From assembly GCA_905250075.1 (NCBI GenBank), contig CAJNOP010000011.1:3117958-3181957 (forward strand): a stretch of DNA of 64,000 nt, given 5' to 3'. The notes beneath the pieces were generated by a model. It saw nothing but the letters and a program-made list of their open reading frames with translations. It was not told the origin of the DNA and searched no databases. The number at the start of each line of letters is the position of its first letter. The first letter of the stretch is position 1. This document shows, piece after piece, positions 1-13,719 of this stretch. This DNA is from Rotaria sp. Silwood1. Lineage: Eukaryota; Rotifera; Eurotatoria; Philodinida; Philodinidae. Position numbers and translations under genes: made by a program.

Positions 1-1608
1 ATTGGTAAACTAAAATATAATAAAAATGTCTTTTTTTGTGTACTCGAAAAGTGAGTACACTATAGAATCGGTCAGTGTGTCCGGCTGGCCGTTTACACGA
101 TAACTCTTGAAAGAGTAGTCCGATTGTGATGAAATTTTATACACAGAATCGTCTCATCAATATCTCGGTCGAGTTCGAAGATGAGAATGATTCGTCAAGA
201 AATTGCTGAGTTATCGGAAAAATACCATTATTTCCTATGCTGTTCTATGTGAATATTGACTTATCCCGGTTTTCGTAAAAAAACTTTTTCTCTCATAATC
301 AAACAAAACCTCAGCTACAATATACCATTCGATAGAGAATTTCATGGGCTACAAAATGGTATATAAAACATTAACAAACAAGAAGACTAAGTCACCTATT
401 GCAAAGATACTTAAATAGAAATTGCTTCTGTGTTTTTACTGTTTGAAGTACACATAACACTCGCATTTAAATTCGAGGTTTCCACATTTATTTATTAATA
501 TCTTAACAATTCACTATCACTAAAATAGATATTGGAAATATTCAATCATTTTGTTTAATTTAGATGATCAATACACAAATTGAAAATTTTCAACGAAATT
601 TATTTTAATAAACAGAATTGTGACATGGGAGAAAAAAAACACCCTAGAAAATATTTCCTCAACTGCAATTCAATCTTGTAATTACTATGAGATGAACGAG
701 TATATAAATTTTCTTCAGTTAAAAATAGTCAGTAAAATAAATTTGTGTCTTGATAAGAAGCTTACATTGAAATAAATCATGATTAAATTCTCTTTTTTAT
801 TTAATTTTATATAAGGTATTAATTAATCACTGATTAGTGACTTGAAATATTTTGATGATTTACGTCATCAGATATGAACATTAAACTAAATGACTTTATA
901 TAGATTAACATACAAGTAAAAGTAGGACACATTAATCTATTTTCTTTTTAATTTGTAAGAGTTTGTTTGATAATAAAATAGAAAAGGATCAAAGTCTTAT
1001 CTAGCTATTATCATTATTGTCTTCCTTTTTCTTCTGTATCGTTACTAAAGAATAACTGGAAAAGCAAAAATAAATAGTCGAATTTGTTCTCTTTTCTGTT
1101 GTTTGTTATTCTATATTAAGTCATTTTGTTTTGACGTTAACGTTTGAAGAAGTATCTCATCGAGATATCAAACATCAATAATTTTTCATTAATCAATCAT
1201 TAATATTAAGTTAAATAAAGAAGAGAGAATACGAGTGTGACAAAATATGAAAACAGACTTACTTAAAGCCCGTTACTAATGAAGAGAATTCAAATGACGA
1301 GAGTCAATGATATAATTTGTTTCCCACACATGCTCTCGAAAAAGAAAATACGTCACGATAGTCAACCAAGCATGAAGAACAGTATGAGTATATTTTTTAT
1401 TAACCTTGATTCGACATTAAAATTATTTGTAGTTGTATTTCATTACACTGTGTCTGAAAATATTTTTTCTGTTTATTTTAAGTCAGACACATGCCGCAAT
1501 ATAGAGTTGACGGCATTGATTATTAATATCATCTTAATATCTATATAAACCATTTCGATCAATGAAGAGAATAAATTTCCAAGACATTAAGCACTAGATA
1601 AACAAGCT

Positions 1609-2945
1609 TGTTGTTCTTTGTTTTTGATCAGCTACTGGTCATATACAATGTTCTAAATGTTTGAAAATGAATTTCAAATCAATATTCACGTATTCTTTAT
1701 ATAATGAGGCAGAAATTAAGTCTCCCCAGTGAAAGATATCTGATTAACAATTAGATAATGGTAAAACAGCATCAAGAATTTAATCGATTTGATGGATTTC
1801 CTTTCACAAGGAAAATCCATCAAATGAATTAAATTCTTGATATTGTTTTATCATAATCCAATGGTTAATCGGAAGTTTTTCATTGGCTCATTATGTAAAA
1901 CAGTTCCTCAAAACTAAACAACGAGCGGAAACGTTAGTTAACTGATGTCTGAGGTATCTTTGTTAATTGTATCACTTGCTCATTTCAACCAGTTACTCTC
2001 TAGAAGTGATATAGGTAGATTGATATATTCATGCTCTATTCAAAAATATCCTTGAAGAGGAAAAAAAGAATCTGTTATTTACGGATGAAATTGTCATTTA
2101 GTAGGAGAAGGTAATATTTTTCAGATTAGCGTTTCATATTTCTCGCAGGCTATGCATTGTCATATGTGTCTAACTGTCACAATTAATATTTCATTAGATA
2201 GAAAAAAAACCTAGTTACCAATATTAAATAACTTTTCCAAGATTTATAGCAAGGTACTCGAGTAGAAATGATTTCAAAATCCAAATAGAGAGGACTGTTT
2301 TTTTTTTTGTCTAAGGTCAAACTGTTGCATATTTCGTCTTCTCACTTGTTACAATGGTATAGATAAGAACTGAGAAAATATTTGGGCTCGAAGGCTGTCA
2401 GAAGTACGGATATGAAAACTCTCCATGTCAAGTGTGCTCTATCTTATAACAGATTAATTATGTCGATTAAACACATAGGACAATGCATAATACGCAAGAA
2501 CTGTGAAAAGATAATCTGAAAAATATGGCGTTTCTCTATAAGATCTGTCTATATTACTTTTAGAGAGTGGTCGGGCGAAATGGCCTAATAATATTACTTC
2601 AAAAAATACTGCAGACGTCAGTTGACTAAGGTTTCCGCTCATAATCTGGTCCTGTGAGCTATTTCACGTAATGAGATGTTTTAATTTCTGTATCGTTGGA
2701 TAAAGAATATTTGAATACCGATCTGAAATTCGTTTTTTTTCAAATATTTAGAAAATCATATAAGACCAGTAGCCGATTAAGGACAAAGAACAATAAGCTT
2801 ATTTATTCAGGGTCTAATATCTTGAAAATTAGTTCTCCCTAGTGAAAAATTTCCGATTAGCAATCGGATCATTGTGAAACAAAATCAAGATTTTACGTCA
2901 CAATGATCTGATTGTTAATCGAAAATTGTTCATTAGGGGTTTTCA
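1609..2945. repeat. Foldback-type repeat: inverted flanks and two related hairpins
   Basis: Positions about 1609-1700 recur in inverted orientation at about 2700-2805; both copies share AAGCTT, a TGTTCTTTG core and a GGCTACTGGTC-like block and stay alignable for roughly 90 bp. A near-palindrome lies just inside the left copy (1701-1805 against 1807-1894), and a second, shorter one just outside the right copy (about 2831-2940). The two hairpins resemble each other (shared blocks around CAGTGAAA and CTGATTAACAAT), so they belong to one family. No open reading frame is associated. Best read as a decayed non-autonomous foldback DNA element; exact ends and target-site duplication were not resolved. 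Confidence 0.6.
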
Positions 2946-4204
2946 TTCATCGAAATGGTTTAGAGAAAAGTTAAGATTATAATCGTAATTAGTATCGTCA
3001 ACGCTATATGTCGAGCTGTGTTTGACTCAAGACGAAAAGAAAAGAACTTTACAGATGCCCCTTAGGGAAGTACAAATACAAAAATTTTAATTTTCAATCA
3101 ATGTGAATAAATATGCACATGTTATAGTCTACGGTTGACTTATTATCGTAATTTACCTTTTTTTTTTTTCAAAAAAAAACTTCGGGAAGGAAAGCGATCT
3201 CATCATCGACCATTATTCCTAATAGTACTGCTAGTTTTCTGGCATACTGTACTATGTTCTTACATTAGTATCAGAGAAAACTTACCAATGATTGAAATGA
3301 AAAGAAAAATATATGTATCTTTACGATGTTGTTATGATGTGCAGTAACGCTTAAGATGATAATTAGAAGAATAACAAAAAAGAAAAAAAGAAAAGTCTAT
3401 GACACATTGGCGTTTGCACGAAATATGATGTGATATTTTGTAGGACATGTCATTAAAAAAAAATAATACATTTTCAAATAATAAGATAGTTCCAATGTAT
3501 ATTATGCTCTTTGATTTTGATTTTGATGTTTATGAACGATAATATCAGATAAGCTGAGGGAGGAATTATTTTATGCTGTCAGAACTTATTTCATACATAA
3601 AAATTAATATTTATGGCCTATATTTATTTGAAGGAAATGTCTGACAAAAAAATAAAAAGCATGAAAAATCTCGTGCCAATAATTATGAAGTATTTTGCTA
3701 GTACAGAAGGAAAAAGAAGGATGACAGACCTATCTTTACTATGATGAATTATACTTTATTGTTCTAGTATTTGCGCATCTATATATAAAAGCAATACAGC
3801 TCTTTAGATGCTTGTGAGTATATTCTTGACAAACTCCATTGTCATTTATAATAAAAAGAAAACAACAGAAGTATTGTTAGTCTCGATGAAATAATTGAGG
3901 AGAAAAGGCAAATGAAAGCATTTATTATATATAAATTTCATTAGAATCTATCGAATTATTTCATTGATTTAATATAGAGACGAAGTACTTATTTGTTATT
4001 CATACATCAAAGTTTCATGAAATATATCTAAATAATCTGACGGTAAATCGTTTTGTCACGTAGAGTGCACAAAATATAGGACAAACTGACAAAATTCTAT
4101 TTGTAGAGTTTTATATATAGTATATATTATTAAAGAAGACAAACAATATCTTAGTGCTGACAAGAAAAGTTCTCCAACCGATAGATAGTTTTTGGCTTGG
4201 GACA

Positions 4205-4765
4205 ATGTGCATCCTGTAGACTCTAATTAGTTGCGAATATAATGAAAAAAATTCGTGCTGTTAATTTACTACTGCTGAGACACTGCTTTTATACAATATT
4301 AATTGAATCAAAGTTGTTATTTCCCCCTCAGGACTACCGGAACAACGGTTTTCAACTTTTGACCTGTCATTTTCGGTGAAGATAGAGCATAAACAAATTA
4401 AGTTATTGTCCAATTTTCAAATGTTTTCATCGTTTCTAACGAAAAAAAACATATAGCAATGGTAAAAATGTGTCTTTTACATTGTTCATGAACACAGACA
4501 GATTCAATGTTCTTATTTCAAAATAGGAACAAATCAAAATACCTAAGACTTTTATGTTAAACTTTTCTGTTTAAGATTTATATCTGTGCAAATGGCAAGT
4601 TGAGATTCGAAAATCAGTTTTCCTTGTTGTTCTTGATAGGAATTATGACAATGTGCTAAAAAATACTAGAAAAATGCAATATCTCAATACGAATAATCTA
4701 ACAATATGAAGGTTTTTTGTCTCTTTTATTTATAGCTCGTTAGAATTTACATAATGCTCATGGTC
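4205..4765. repeat. MITE-like element copy 1 with imperfect terminal inverted repeats
   Basis: The left end (about 4205-4300) and the inverted right end (about 4728-4765) share a core resembling TGTAGATTCTAATGAGCTAT. The same ends, in the same arrangement and about 480 bp apart, flank a second copy inside robo intron 3 (26925-27405), and interior segments of the two copies also align (4510-4560 against 27160-27215). A third, left-end-only copy is at about 15640-15735. Non-coding. Copy relationships were judged by eye. Confidence 0.5.
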
Positions 4766-7700
4766 CCGATGCAAAAACCATTTAATCATTTGGAAGCTTG
4801 TTTTTATGAGTGAAATATTTTAATAGTTTCATCTGATAAGTTTTTAGATTTTAACTTAGGATAAAATAACTAATTATAATATTGAGTCAACAAATTTGCA
4901 TTTTAATGGAAAAATCTTAATGAAATCTAATAAATTATTTTCTTTAAAAATTTTTTACATCAATAGACAAATATACGAACAGAATCATATTTTGTTACCT
5001 AAATAGAAATAATAATTATTCTCTATTATTAAAAAAAAGACTTTTTGCTTTGAAAACAAAACATTACTTTCAATCCTATGATTCTTCGATGTTTTTTATT
5101 GAATTTAAAGAGAAAAATATTGAAATCTATCATACATACCTACTATAATACTATTCGTATTACTGAAATATTTATTAAATAAAGTTTGTGAAATATTATT
5201 ATTCTTTTTCATGCATCAAATTGAATATAAATAATGTATTGGCAAGGTAATTTGCATATACTTATGTCATATTATATGAAATTATATACCTTTGTAAAAA
5301 TGTCCGCACTTGTAATATAGAATCATACTGAATAAATTTAAATATAATAATTCTATCAGCTCGTCTCGGATACTCGATAAATGGAAAAAAAAATATGACA
5401 TGAAAATAATGAAGTAGACATAAAAATTAATGCATTTCGATTTTCTTGATGAAAAGAACATTGTCATATCATTGTTATTCGATAATTTTAATGAAAAACC
5501 AAATTCATTATATTTGCTTGATTAAAGTGTCTATTCCAATCAATAAAATTGAAGTACGTCAATTTCAATGTATGTGTCAACCTGGTGTTTTCTGGAAAAG
5601 TAAAGATTGTTACACTCTAGAATGCTTACAATAGAATATAGAAACAAATAGTATCAGATTTTAGATATGAACAAAAACAAAAAAAAAACAGAACTTCGCA
5701 ATTAGTTGCTAATAAATTGAGGTAACGTTGTAACATGATAAGAAAATATGAAAGAAAGAAGAGAGAGAGAGTAGAACAAAATAACGAAAGATATGAGTAA
5801 AGTGAAATAAAAATAGTAGCTTCTATTGTTCCTTCTTTTTCAAACTAGAATCATTTGTCTTCCACGACTTTCAACGTAGTACTGAAAGAGTTTAGTGTTT
5901 CATTATCAATTCCTTTATTCTTTTCTTTTGTGGAAAGAAGTACCCAAGTGCATTTTTTTTTCTTGTTTTTATACACTCACCTCAAAATGTAGTGGCATCA
6001 ATATACTAGTCTGAAGTCTATTCTAAATTTTCACTTAAGCAACTAGTTGTGTGTTGTCGAAAGGAATGGTAGAGAATAGTGGGGGCAAACGAAAAATGAA
6101 AATGAATCTGCAAAAAAAAAGAACTGTCTCAGTACCTCGATAGAAACCATTCTGCTGCATTTCAGCTACTTTAATTTTTTATAGGATTGTTGTATCTTTT
6201 CTAGACAGTTAACAATTAATTTGCACATAAACATCTTACTAATCTATGTATAGCCGAGATACCTAAAATCATTTACGAGTGCAAGAGGTGGTATATCATT
6301 CGTCAATATTATTGAGAGATGCAGGTTAACTTGTGAATGGAATAACTGATAAACAGACTTGTTTATATTGATTAGATGTTTCCATTTCTATGCGTATTCA
6401 TAGAAGCTATTACACACTTTTGAACTTTTCTTGTCTAAGAATTGTAGCATAAGCTCCAGTAGTTGTCTCCATTGGAGCTGTAATTAGCACATCTAGATCA
6501 TCTAGGAAAATATTCATAGAAAAAAAATTTATACGTACATTGTATAAGATATGCATAATACACTATGAATGAGTACAGATAAATGTTACTTTCATGTGGA
6601 AGCGTGATAGAAATTTGAAACTCTTTGATTTTCATGTCATTGAAGCGAACAAACATTCTTCGTGTAGTAAATCGGATGTACAAGACTTTTAAGAGGACGA
6701 TCAGTATTTCACCAAGAAACTATTTAAATAGTAACGCGATGTGCTGAATCCTATCGTATACTTTCTCATAATCGACACATATTGATAGCGTAGACACAGT
6801 TGTCCCCAAGTTTTTACCTACTTCTTGTAAGATAGACAACACTTTTATGAGAATCCAACGATTGGAATTAAACTATAATTGTTACATAGGAATAACACTG
6901 CTAAATTCAGCTCATCTCTGGATTCGTATCAGCAGAATTTATTCGAACAGTTTGGAGTGTGTCACCTATAGAAATTCATCTGAAAATCTACTTTGACATA
7001 GCTAGAGAAGAAAAAGATTGACAAAGATACTGTTTGTAATCTGGAGGCAAGAATTTTAACATGAAGTTGAATAAGAAATCATATTCAGATTTAAATTCAG
7101 TTCTATCTCATCGATTTCAAATCTAGATTGAAGCCAACACTATGATTTCATCAAAATCAACTCTCTTTTAATTATATACCTCTCGAATCAAACTTCTTTT
7201 TTTTTTATTGGAATGGACTTCTTGATCAAGAAAGTCATGTAATGTAAACACCTCTTAACATTTGTTACTATTAAATTCATAAGAAAGAAATTGACAGGTA
7301 GAAATACTATTTTCAATTTCAATCACTTTTCTAGTCGACTTTCTTTCTCAGGAATAAAAACTCGACTAGGAAAATTACATCTGTTGCCTTTAATGAGTGT
7401 CTTAGTGGAAGTCTTTTTTGATTACGCACATTATGTTAATGAATAAGAATGTTAAGTAATATAGACACTTTTCCTAATAGATGAGAAAAAAAATACTTCT
7501 TTCTTAAATTTGCATCAATCACATTATAGTATTCATGCTATTGTTTAGGAATACTTAAAATAATTATTTTCTGTGGAGAAAGTATTTGTTGGTGAACACA
7601 TGTGCAACATTTTTTTTCACTTGATTGTTATAATTAGTATTAAAACGAGTATTAGATAAAAAAAGACTATGCAAGAATTCTTTGCAAAAAAAAAAAACTA

Positions 7701-9572
7701 CTGCACAGAATAGAACTAACTGGAACAAATATTGGAACAACTTCATCGGTCATTTGTAACCCATGAACTACATTTAATTTGATGTATATATAATCAAAAG
7801 AGGATCAATTTTAGCAGAATCATAGTATTAGCTTCAATCTATAGTTCAAGTTGATGAGATGGAATTCAATCAAAATTTATATCTAAGCCCTAAAATCATT
7901 TCTCAACTGAGTAAAAATAAAAAGCGCAGTTGATAACCAACACATTACTTATTGTCGTGAGTTCTACTAATGAAATCAAGTACCTAATATAGACTATAAT
8001 ATGGCTTGAAGTTCTATACTAACGGTTCTTATTATACTAACTTCAATATTTATCAATAATTCGAACAAGATCTATTTAATATTTACTATTTATCGGTAAA
8101 ATAAAATAAACTACCATCTCTATCCAAAACATCATTTTTTTTCGTGTTTTTAATATCAAATCAATGGAAATCAAATATTGTTTTTTAATTTTTTTTACTG
8201 CATATGTGATGTCGATTAAGAAGCATAAAGAAAGTTTTTACGAAAAAAAAATATTTCTTTAGATTTTATTCTGTAAAAAAACGTACAATGCAAAAGTAAT
8301 GGTACAAATGTCGATCCTTATTTCTCTTCAATAAAAGGGTGTTGGAAGAAAACCTATTTTATCAAAAGATAGAGCTTTTTCTCTTCTTTCAAATCATATA
8401 TAACATACTTTTATAACATGTTCACAGACAAAACAACGCAACTGGAATGAGAGCACTCTTAAAAAGCATCCGGACTTTTTATGAGATTCAGAAAAACGTC
8501 GTAAAATGCTGATCCTTATATCTACTCGATAAATAGATTCTGAAAAGAGTATTTTTTTTTTAATCAGTTGATCGGAAATTTTCTCCTCCTTCGAACAATG
8601 GACGATCTATATCTGTCACACATTCATAAATGAAATAACAGAAGAAGAAAAGAGAAATACTCGCAAATAAATTCGTAACTTTTACATGAAATAGTCAAAA
8701 ACATCTTGTTAGATAGTAAGTAATTCGATTTCGGTGGACTTATTAAAAAGATCTTGTAAAATAGTGCTTACTTTGTCTTTCATGATATCGATAACAATAT
8801 TTTATGAACCGACAGTTTGTTATAAGTAACTATTATCTACAACATGTTTTGGGCGAATTCACATAAAAGTTACACATTTATTGCATGAGTGCTTCTTCGT
8901 TTTCTCGTTTTACTCCATTTATCAATGGGTGGCAAGTATCAACGAGATACCGTTCGAAAGAAGAAAATTTTCTTTCGACTAAAACAAAAATATTCTTTTC
9001 AAAACCTGTTTATCAAAGGGATATAAAGATCGATATTTTATGCGATCATTTTATGAAAAAGTGTAGAGTCTTTTTAAGGGCGCTTCTCTTTTCTGTTGTA
9101 TCGTTTTATGTTCCTTATTTGTACTCGATTTTAGTGATGGCACCGGTTCGGTTTGGTTCCAAAGAGCTGGAACCGATTACATCTAAATTTATATTCTAAC
9201 ATATTTGTTAAATTGTCCACTAAAAGTGAATGAAGAAATTATAGCACATTTTTTATTGTTTACTCATTTGTTTCATAAATATTTCAATCACTAGGCATAG
9301 TTTTGTTCATCGTTCAGTACATAATTTTACAGACAACATTTTAATGGGAAGCACTCATAAATATATAAGTAAATATTAATTGATTATCAATTTGTATTAG
9401 TTTTTAATGCATTAATTAAATCTCGCTTTGTTTTGAACTTCAAAATAATCTTTAGCAGACGGCAATAAAGTTAGACAAAAATATCTAATTAATGTCTTAA
9501 AATGAATAACTTTACTGAGATTTTCAGACTTTTCAAGCTTAGCCAGTCATAATGGTTATTACTTTTCAAACT

Positions 9573-9672
9573 NNNNNNNNNNNNNNNNNNNNNNNNNNNN
9601 NNNNNNNNNNNNNNNNNNNNNNNNNNNNNNNNNNNNNNNNNNNNNNNNNNNNNNNNNNNNNNNNNNNNNNNN
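9573..9672. other. Assembly gap (100 N)
   Basis: Exactly 100 N, the conventional placeholder for a scaffold join of unknown size. Any reading frame that crosses it is an artefact. Confidence 0.99.
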
Positions 9673-11563
9673 GACTGAGTCTTTTGATGAATATTCTATT
9701 GTTTGTTTGTTTCTTTTCAACTGACTGCATAAGCATGCTCTAATGAGGAATATTTTTCGTCAATAAATAGAATTGTCTTTCATCGATGAGAGAAAAAAAA
9801 GTGAATTGATCATCTATTAAAATGGATCATGTGCAAATCATTGAAAACTGGCTGCACGAAATTTACTGTATTTTGAAAACAAAACAGTCACAATTGAAAT
9901 AAGTGGTACTTTAAAGATTGTAGAGATGTTCGCGTTGCATGTTTTGGTACATTCCGTTTTTGCTTAAGATGTATTTATATATTAAAATATAAAACATAAA
10001 ATGCGAGCTTTGATCATAGTTCACCTGTTATATGGTGATATTTCAAACAGAGAAACACGTTGAAGTCTAACGAAGTAAATAACAAATATACGCTTTAGTC
10101 CTGTTCTATTTCAAATATGTCTTTCTATATCACCATTTCGAAACAAAATCCTAATTCTCGTATACAAAATCGAACTGTGTACACTTATATTTTTCTGATA
10201 TTTTATTCACACCAACAGTATTATCATGATTTTTCAACATACACTTCGTGACATATCAACAACTTGCCTGCTTATTTGTATGGCCATATCTGATAATATC
10301 TATTTATTAAGATGTTTTTATGATTCTGCTCATATTGACATCAATCTCTCACATATCAATTCTGAAAATAAATTGTATTCTATCCAATGCACTTTGTCGT
10401 TTTTGCTCACTTATTTAATTGATGACAATATGTTGTTTAGCTTGAATTCTTTTAGTTATTTCTATTGATTGATAACCTCATATTTGTTTTCCATGTTCAA
10501 AACAAAAAAATATCTACAAAAGAATAGGTACTATTTGTAACAGTGATTATTCTTATTTCTACCATTACATTCAGCTCTTAGTTAGCTTTACCATTATTGG
10601 GAACTCAATCGACTAAGAGCAAATATTTGTGCTTCTATATCGAATGCAACTTTTTCATTATTCTTTCGATAGATATATCTTTGTACGTAATACACAGAAA
10701 TAATGAATTCATTCATTTGTTTTTATTATTCAGTAGATATGGAGCATTTTATTAACATGTTAACAAACTCTTTTACACACGATTATTCTTTTGATGGTAA
10801 CAAATGATATGCTTATTCGCCTTCAAGCACAACAAAAATTAAAACAAAATTTAAAGCAGAATCGTCATCGTACGTATACTGATCGACAAATATTAAGAAT
10901 TGTGTTAACAAGAATATTTTTATGTTTTTTTTCGAATTCGAATCTGATTAAGTGTATTTGATATTCTGTTTCACTCGTTATTCGATATCGTCGTTCGATG
11001 ATTCACACAGTTGAATTAACATCTATTTTCAATATTGTTGCATCTATCAATTATGCTGCAAGAAGGGCTTTAGTGATATCGACTCTGAAATAAATCAAGC
11101 TTAATTTATTTTTCATGTCAGACAACATTTTATGTTCACTGTTTGACAAGTGAATTATTTCGACAAGAATTTCACAACACCATCTGTTGTCTTTCAGAAT
11201 ACAAAAATTAGACATGTTCATAGTACAAGAATCAGTGAGAACTATTGAAACAATCAAAAATCAAACTTATCATTTCAGAGAACGAAAAGTTCAATAACTA
11301 CCTTCTATTGAACGATAAATCTTCCCCTTCTATCAATAGATTTAAATAGAATATGTGCAAAAGATAAACTAATGATGGCATGGTATATTCATTTATTTGA
11401 TCACAAAATTCTAGGATTACTCTTAATCGAAAATTGATTGTTTTCTCTATAGAATTAACGAAAAAATAAAATAAAATATTCAAATTTTCAAAAATGTAAT
11501 TGATACTGCACTTTACACGAAGACATTAACATACAGTTATTAATTTTTTTTTCAATTTAAAAA

Positions 11564-12471
11564 TCATCGATAAAAACGTCGTACAAACAAATGCATACAT
11601 AAAGTCAGTGCAGTAAGAGTATAAAATAGTTGTGCTATTCTTTTTGTTGCTCGATTCATATCTTCAGCATAATCTTCTGGAATAGCACCACCACAACAAA
11701 ATACATGTTGACCTTCTTGATCTTCACAACACTGTGAATCACCATTAATCGAACTACATTGAACTTCAGCTGAAGCATTATTACCTGATGTACAATAATA
11801 ATAAGTGTGTGAACTAGTAGCTGGTGTTGTGTATCGATTAGATGATGAATAAGATCGATAAAAATATCTTGTAGCTAATGGAAGAAACATTAACCGAGTT
11901 CGACTCCATATCCATCCGGTTGGACGAGATATTGTTGCACCTGTACGAGTATTGGTATATCTTGTGATAGAAGGAGACGTACGAATTGGGTTACGGATAC
12001 CACCACCAGTGCGAATACCACCACCAGTGCGAATACCACCACCAGTGCGAATTCCGCCAATGCGAATGCCGCTTGAAATTCTTATAGCTTTTGATAATGG
12101 GTTGTTTTGAGAAATATTTTCTAGATTGAAATGCATCAAAGTTATAGAAATTTTATTGAAGTAAATGAATTTCGAAAAAAAGTAGAAATTGAGACTTATT
12201 CTCTCTAAATTTACTTCGGATACTTACCATCCATTGTATTACGTTGTTCTTCTTTAGCATATTGATCATCATCTTTTGAATGGAATAATTCTTGACAGAT
12301 AACTTCCCATTGTTGATTTTCATCTAGTGGAAGACTGTTACTGCTATACAATGTATCACAAATATCTTGAATTAATTTATTTGATCTTGATTGAGTTGTA
12401 TAGATAATATCAATAGCCCCCAATAACAGGAGCAATATCATTATTTTGCTATGCATTTTAGCAAAAAACAT
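11564..12471 (-). CDS. Secreted/membrane protein with CX-type six-cysteine module
   Basis: Two exons, 12471-12228 and 12120-11564, joined across a 107-bp intron (donor GTAAGT, acceptor CTAG) in phase 1, give about 266 residues. The N-terminus carries a hydrophobic signal sequence (ILLLLLGAIDIIY). Residues about 99-124 hold a tandem 6-residue repeat, Gly-Gly-Gly-Ile-Arg-Thr, from a perfect-looking 18-bp DNA repeat. Cysteines at about 191, 203, 212, 213, 223 and 224 follow the single-single-CC-CC spacing of the CX module known from nematode proteins. A C-terminal hydrophobic segment (about 244-261) is followed by RRFYR, so a type I membrane protein with a tiny cytoplasmic tail is likely. Function unknown. 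A start at the second Met (12456) is equally possible. Exon structure is solid; the CX assignment is moderate. Confidence 0.75.
11999..12072 (-). repeat. 18-bp coding minisatellite (GGGIRT units)
   Basis: Three near-identical 18-bp units plus diverged edges, written on the plus strand as variants of CCACCACCAGTGCGAATA. They lie in frame inside the CX-module protein gene, so copy-number change would lengthen or shorten the protein by six residues at a time without a frameshift. Confidence 0.85.
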
Positions 12472-13719
12472 CCTTGAATAAATGAAGTCTTATGACCCGG
12501 TATGTTTTTATTCAAGTGACGACGTAGAAATTTGATCATATTTTATATTCTTTCTTTGACGTAAAACTCTAGTATCTTTTGTCTCATACGCAAAGAAAAG
12601 GAGCAAATACAGATAAGCATGATGTGGGCGTGCATGCGCTTATTAACAGATTTTGGTTGTCAAGTTGACTGGGTAACAAAAAGTACTCATGATAACTTTA
12701 CATGTATTTTCTCTTATATGCATCCATGTAAAATTCATTTAATATACTGATTTAAAGTATAATCATTAGATTAAAAGATGTATTTTCACATGCGCCTTAA
12801 TACTGATGATATAGAAAACTAATAAATATCTTTCATATAAAAATGATCATATGTCAATTTAGTAAATAAAAATAATGAAAAAACTTTTTCCTGTCCAAAT
12901 GCAAAGTAACTTTATAAATTGTAAAATCTGAATAGTATACAACTTCGAGATCATTAGATATGCATTAAAAATAATTCGTAAGAATGTGATTGTGAAGTGT
13001 GAATAAAGTAGAAGAAAATAAAAGATTTTTATCAAATATGAATTTCAAATCTATGATATCATTTGTTTCTTTTTGTGTTAATGAAAAAAAAACACATTTC
13101 TTATGTACATCATTCGATTTATATCTACATAAGATCAAATTCAGATCTTTAAGTAAATATACAATTGCTTAATCTCAATACATCAAATATGTTTTCAACG
13201 ATTGTAAAAAGAAATGTAATGAAAACACAGATAAGTTGTCACCAATCAAAAGAATCTATAAGTAACTATTATATACTAATACTATACAGATTGCCATCAG
13301 TTTGTTGTCTAGCTATACATATGATCTTCTTGAATCAATTATTTTACAGTATAATGTTGAACATCATGATTATATACTATTAATAAAGCAAATTATATCT
13401 GACAAGAATTTGTAATATGTTTTGATTTCATATATTGATCATATGAGAATATAAGATTCACATAAAAATTATGTTATTCTGTTTTTTTTTATATAAAATA
13501 ATTCAAATTACAAAGTTCATACGTGATGATACAATCTTAGTTTAGATATTTTTCAAGCAAAATATTGTTGATATGATAAGAAAAAACAATCTCTTGCTAG
13601 TCATGATGATATATGACATATACTGTTATATTCTTACCTTATCTTTCGTTTATATATACAACAAACAACAAAAAAACCTTCTAGTGTGTGCTGTTAGACA
13701 TATTAACAAAAGAAAACTA
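12472..13719. other. Intergenic region between divergent genes
   Basis: About 1.25 kb separates the divergent CX-module gene (minus) and the thioredoxin-like gene (plus), so it should hold both promoters. It is AT-rich and contains no coding exon I can support. An open stretch runs in frame upstream of the thioredoxin-like start from 13573, but it lacks any domain character and is more simply read as 5' untranslated sequence. Confidence 0.5.

Larger units (their letters stand above)
1..11563. other. Gene-free AT-rich region with decayed repeats
   Basis: No reading frame in the first 11.5 kb looks like a real exon: the open stretches are short, of biased AT-rich composition, lack recognisable domains and are not joined by plausible splice sites. 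What can be supported here is repeats: a pair of foldback hairpins with an inverted flank (about 1609-2945) and a MITE-like inverted-repeat unit (about 4205-4765), both listed separately. A 100-N scaffold gap lies at 9573-9672. The remainder has homopolymer runs and nothing I can assign. Confidence 0.6.

Noticed and set aside
45-240. Stretch with ACACGATAACTC...TCCGATTGTGATGAAATTT, resembling a word pattern seen in many genomes
   Set aside because: I could not tie it to a defined element or reading frame; similarity is from memory only.
1279-1548. 89-codon frame in the gene-free left arm
   Set aside because: AT-driven composition, no domain, no splice partners and no flanking signals.
8885-9199. 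104-codon plus-strand frame
   Set aside because: No recognisable domain or partner exons; open length is compatible with chance in this region.
9552-9743. Reading frame across the N gap
   Set aside because: It is open only because N codons are not stops.
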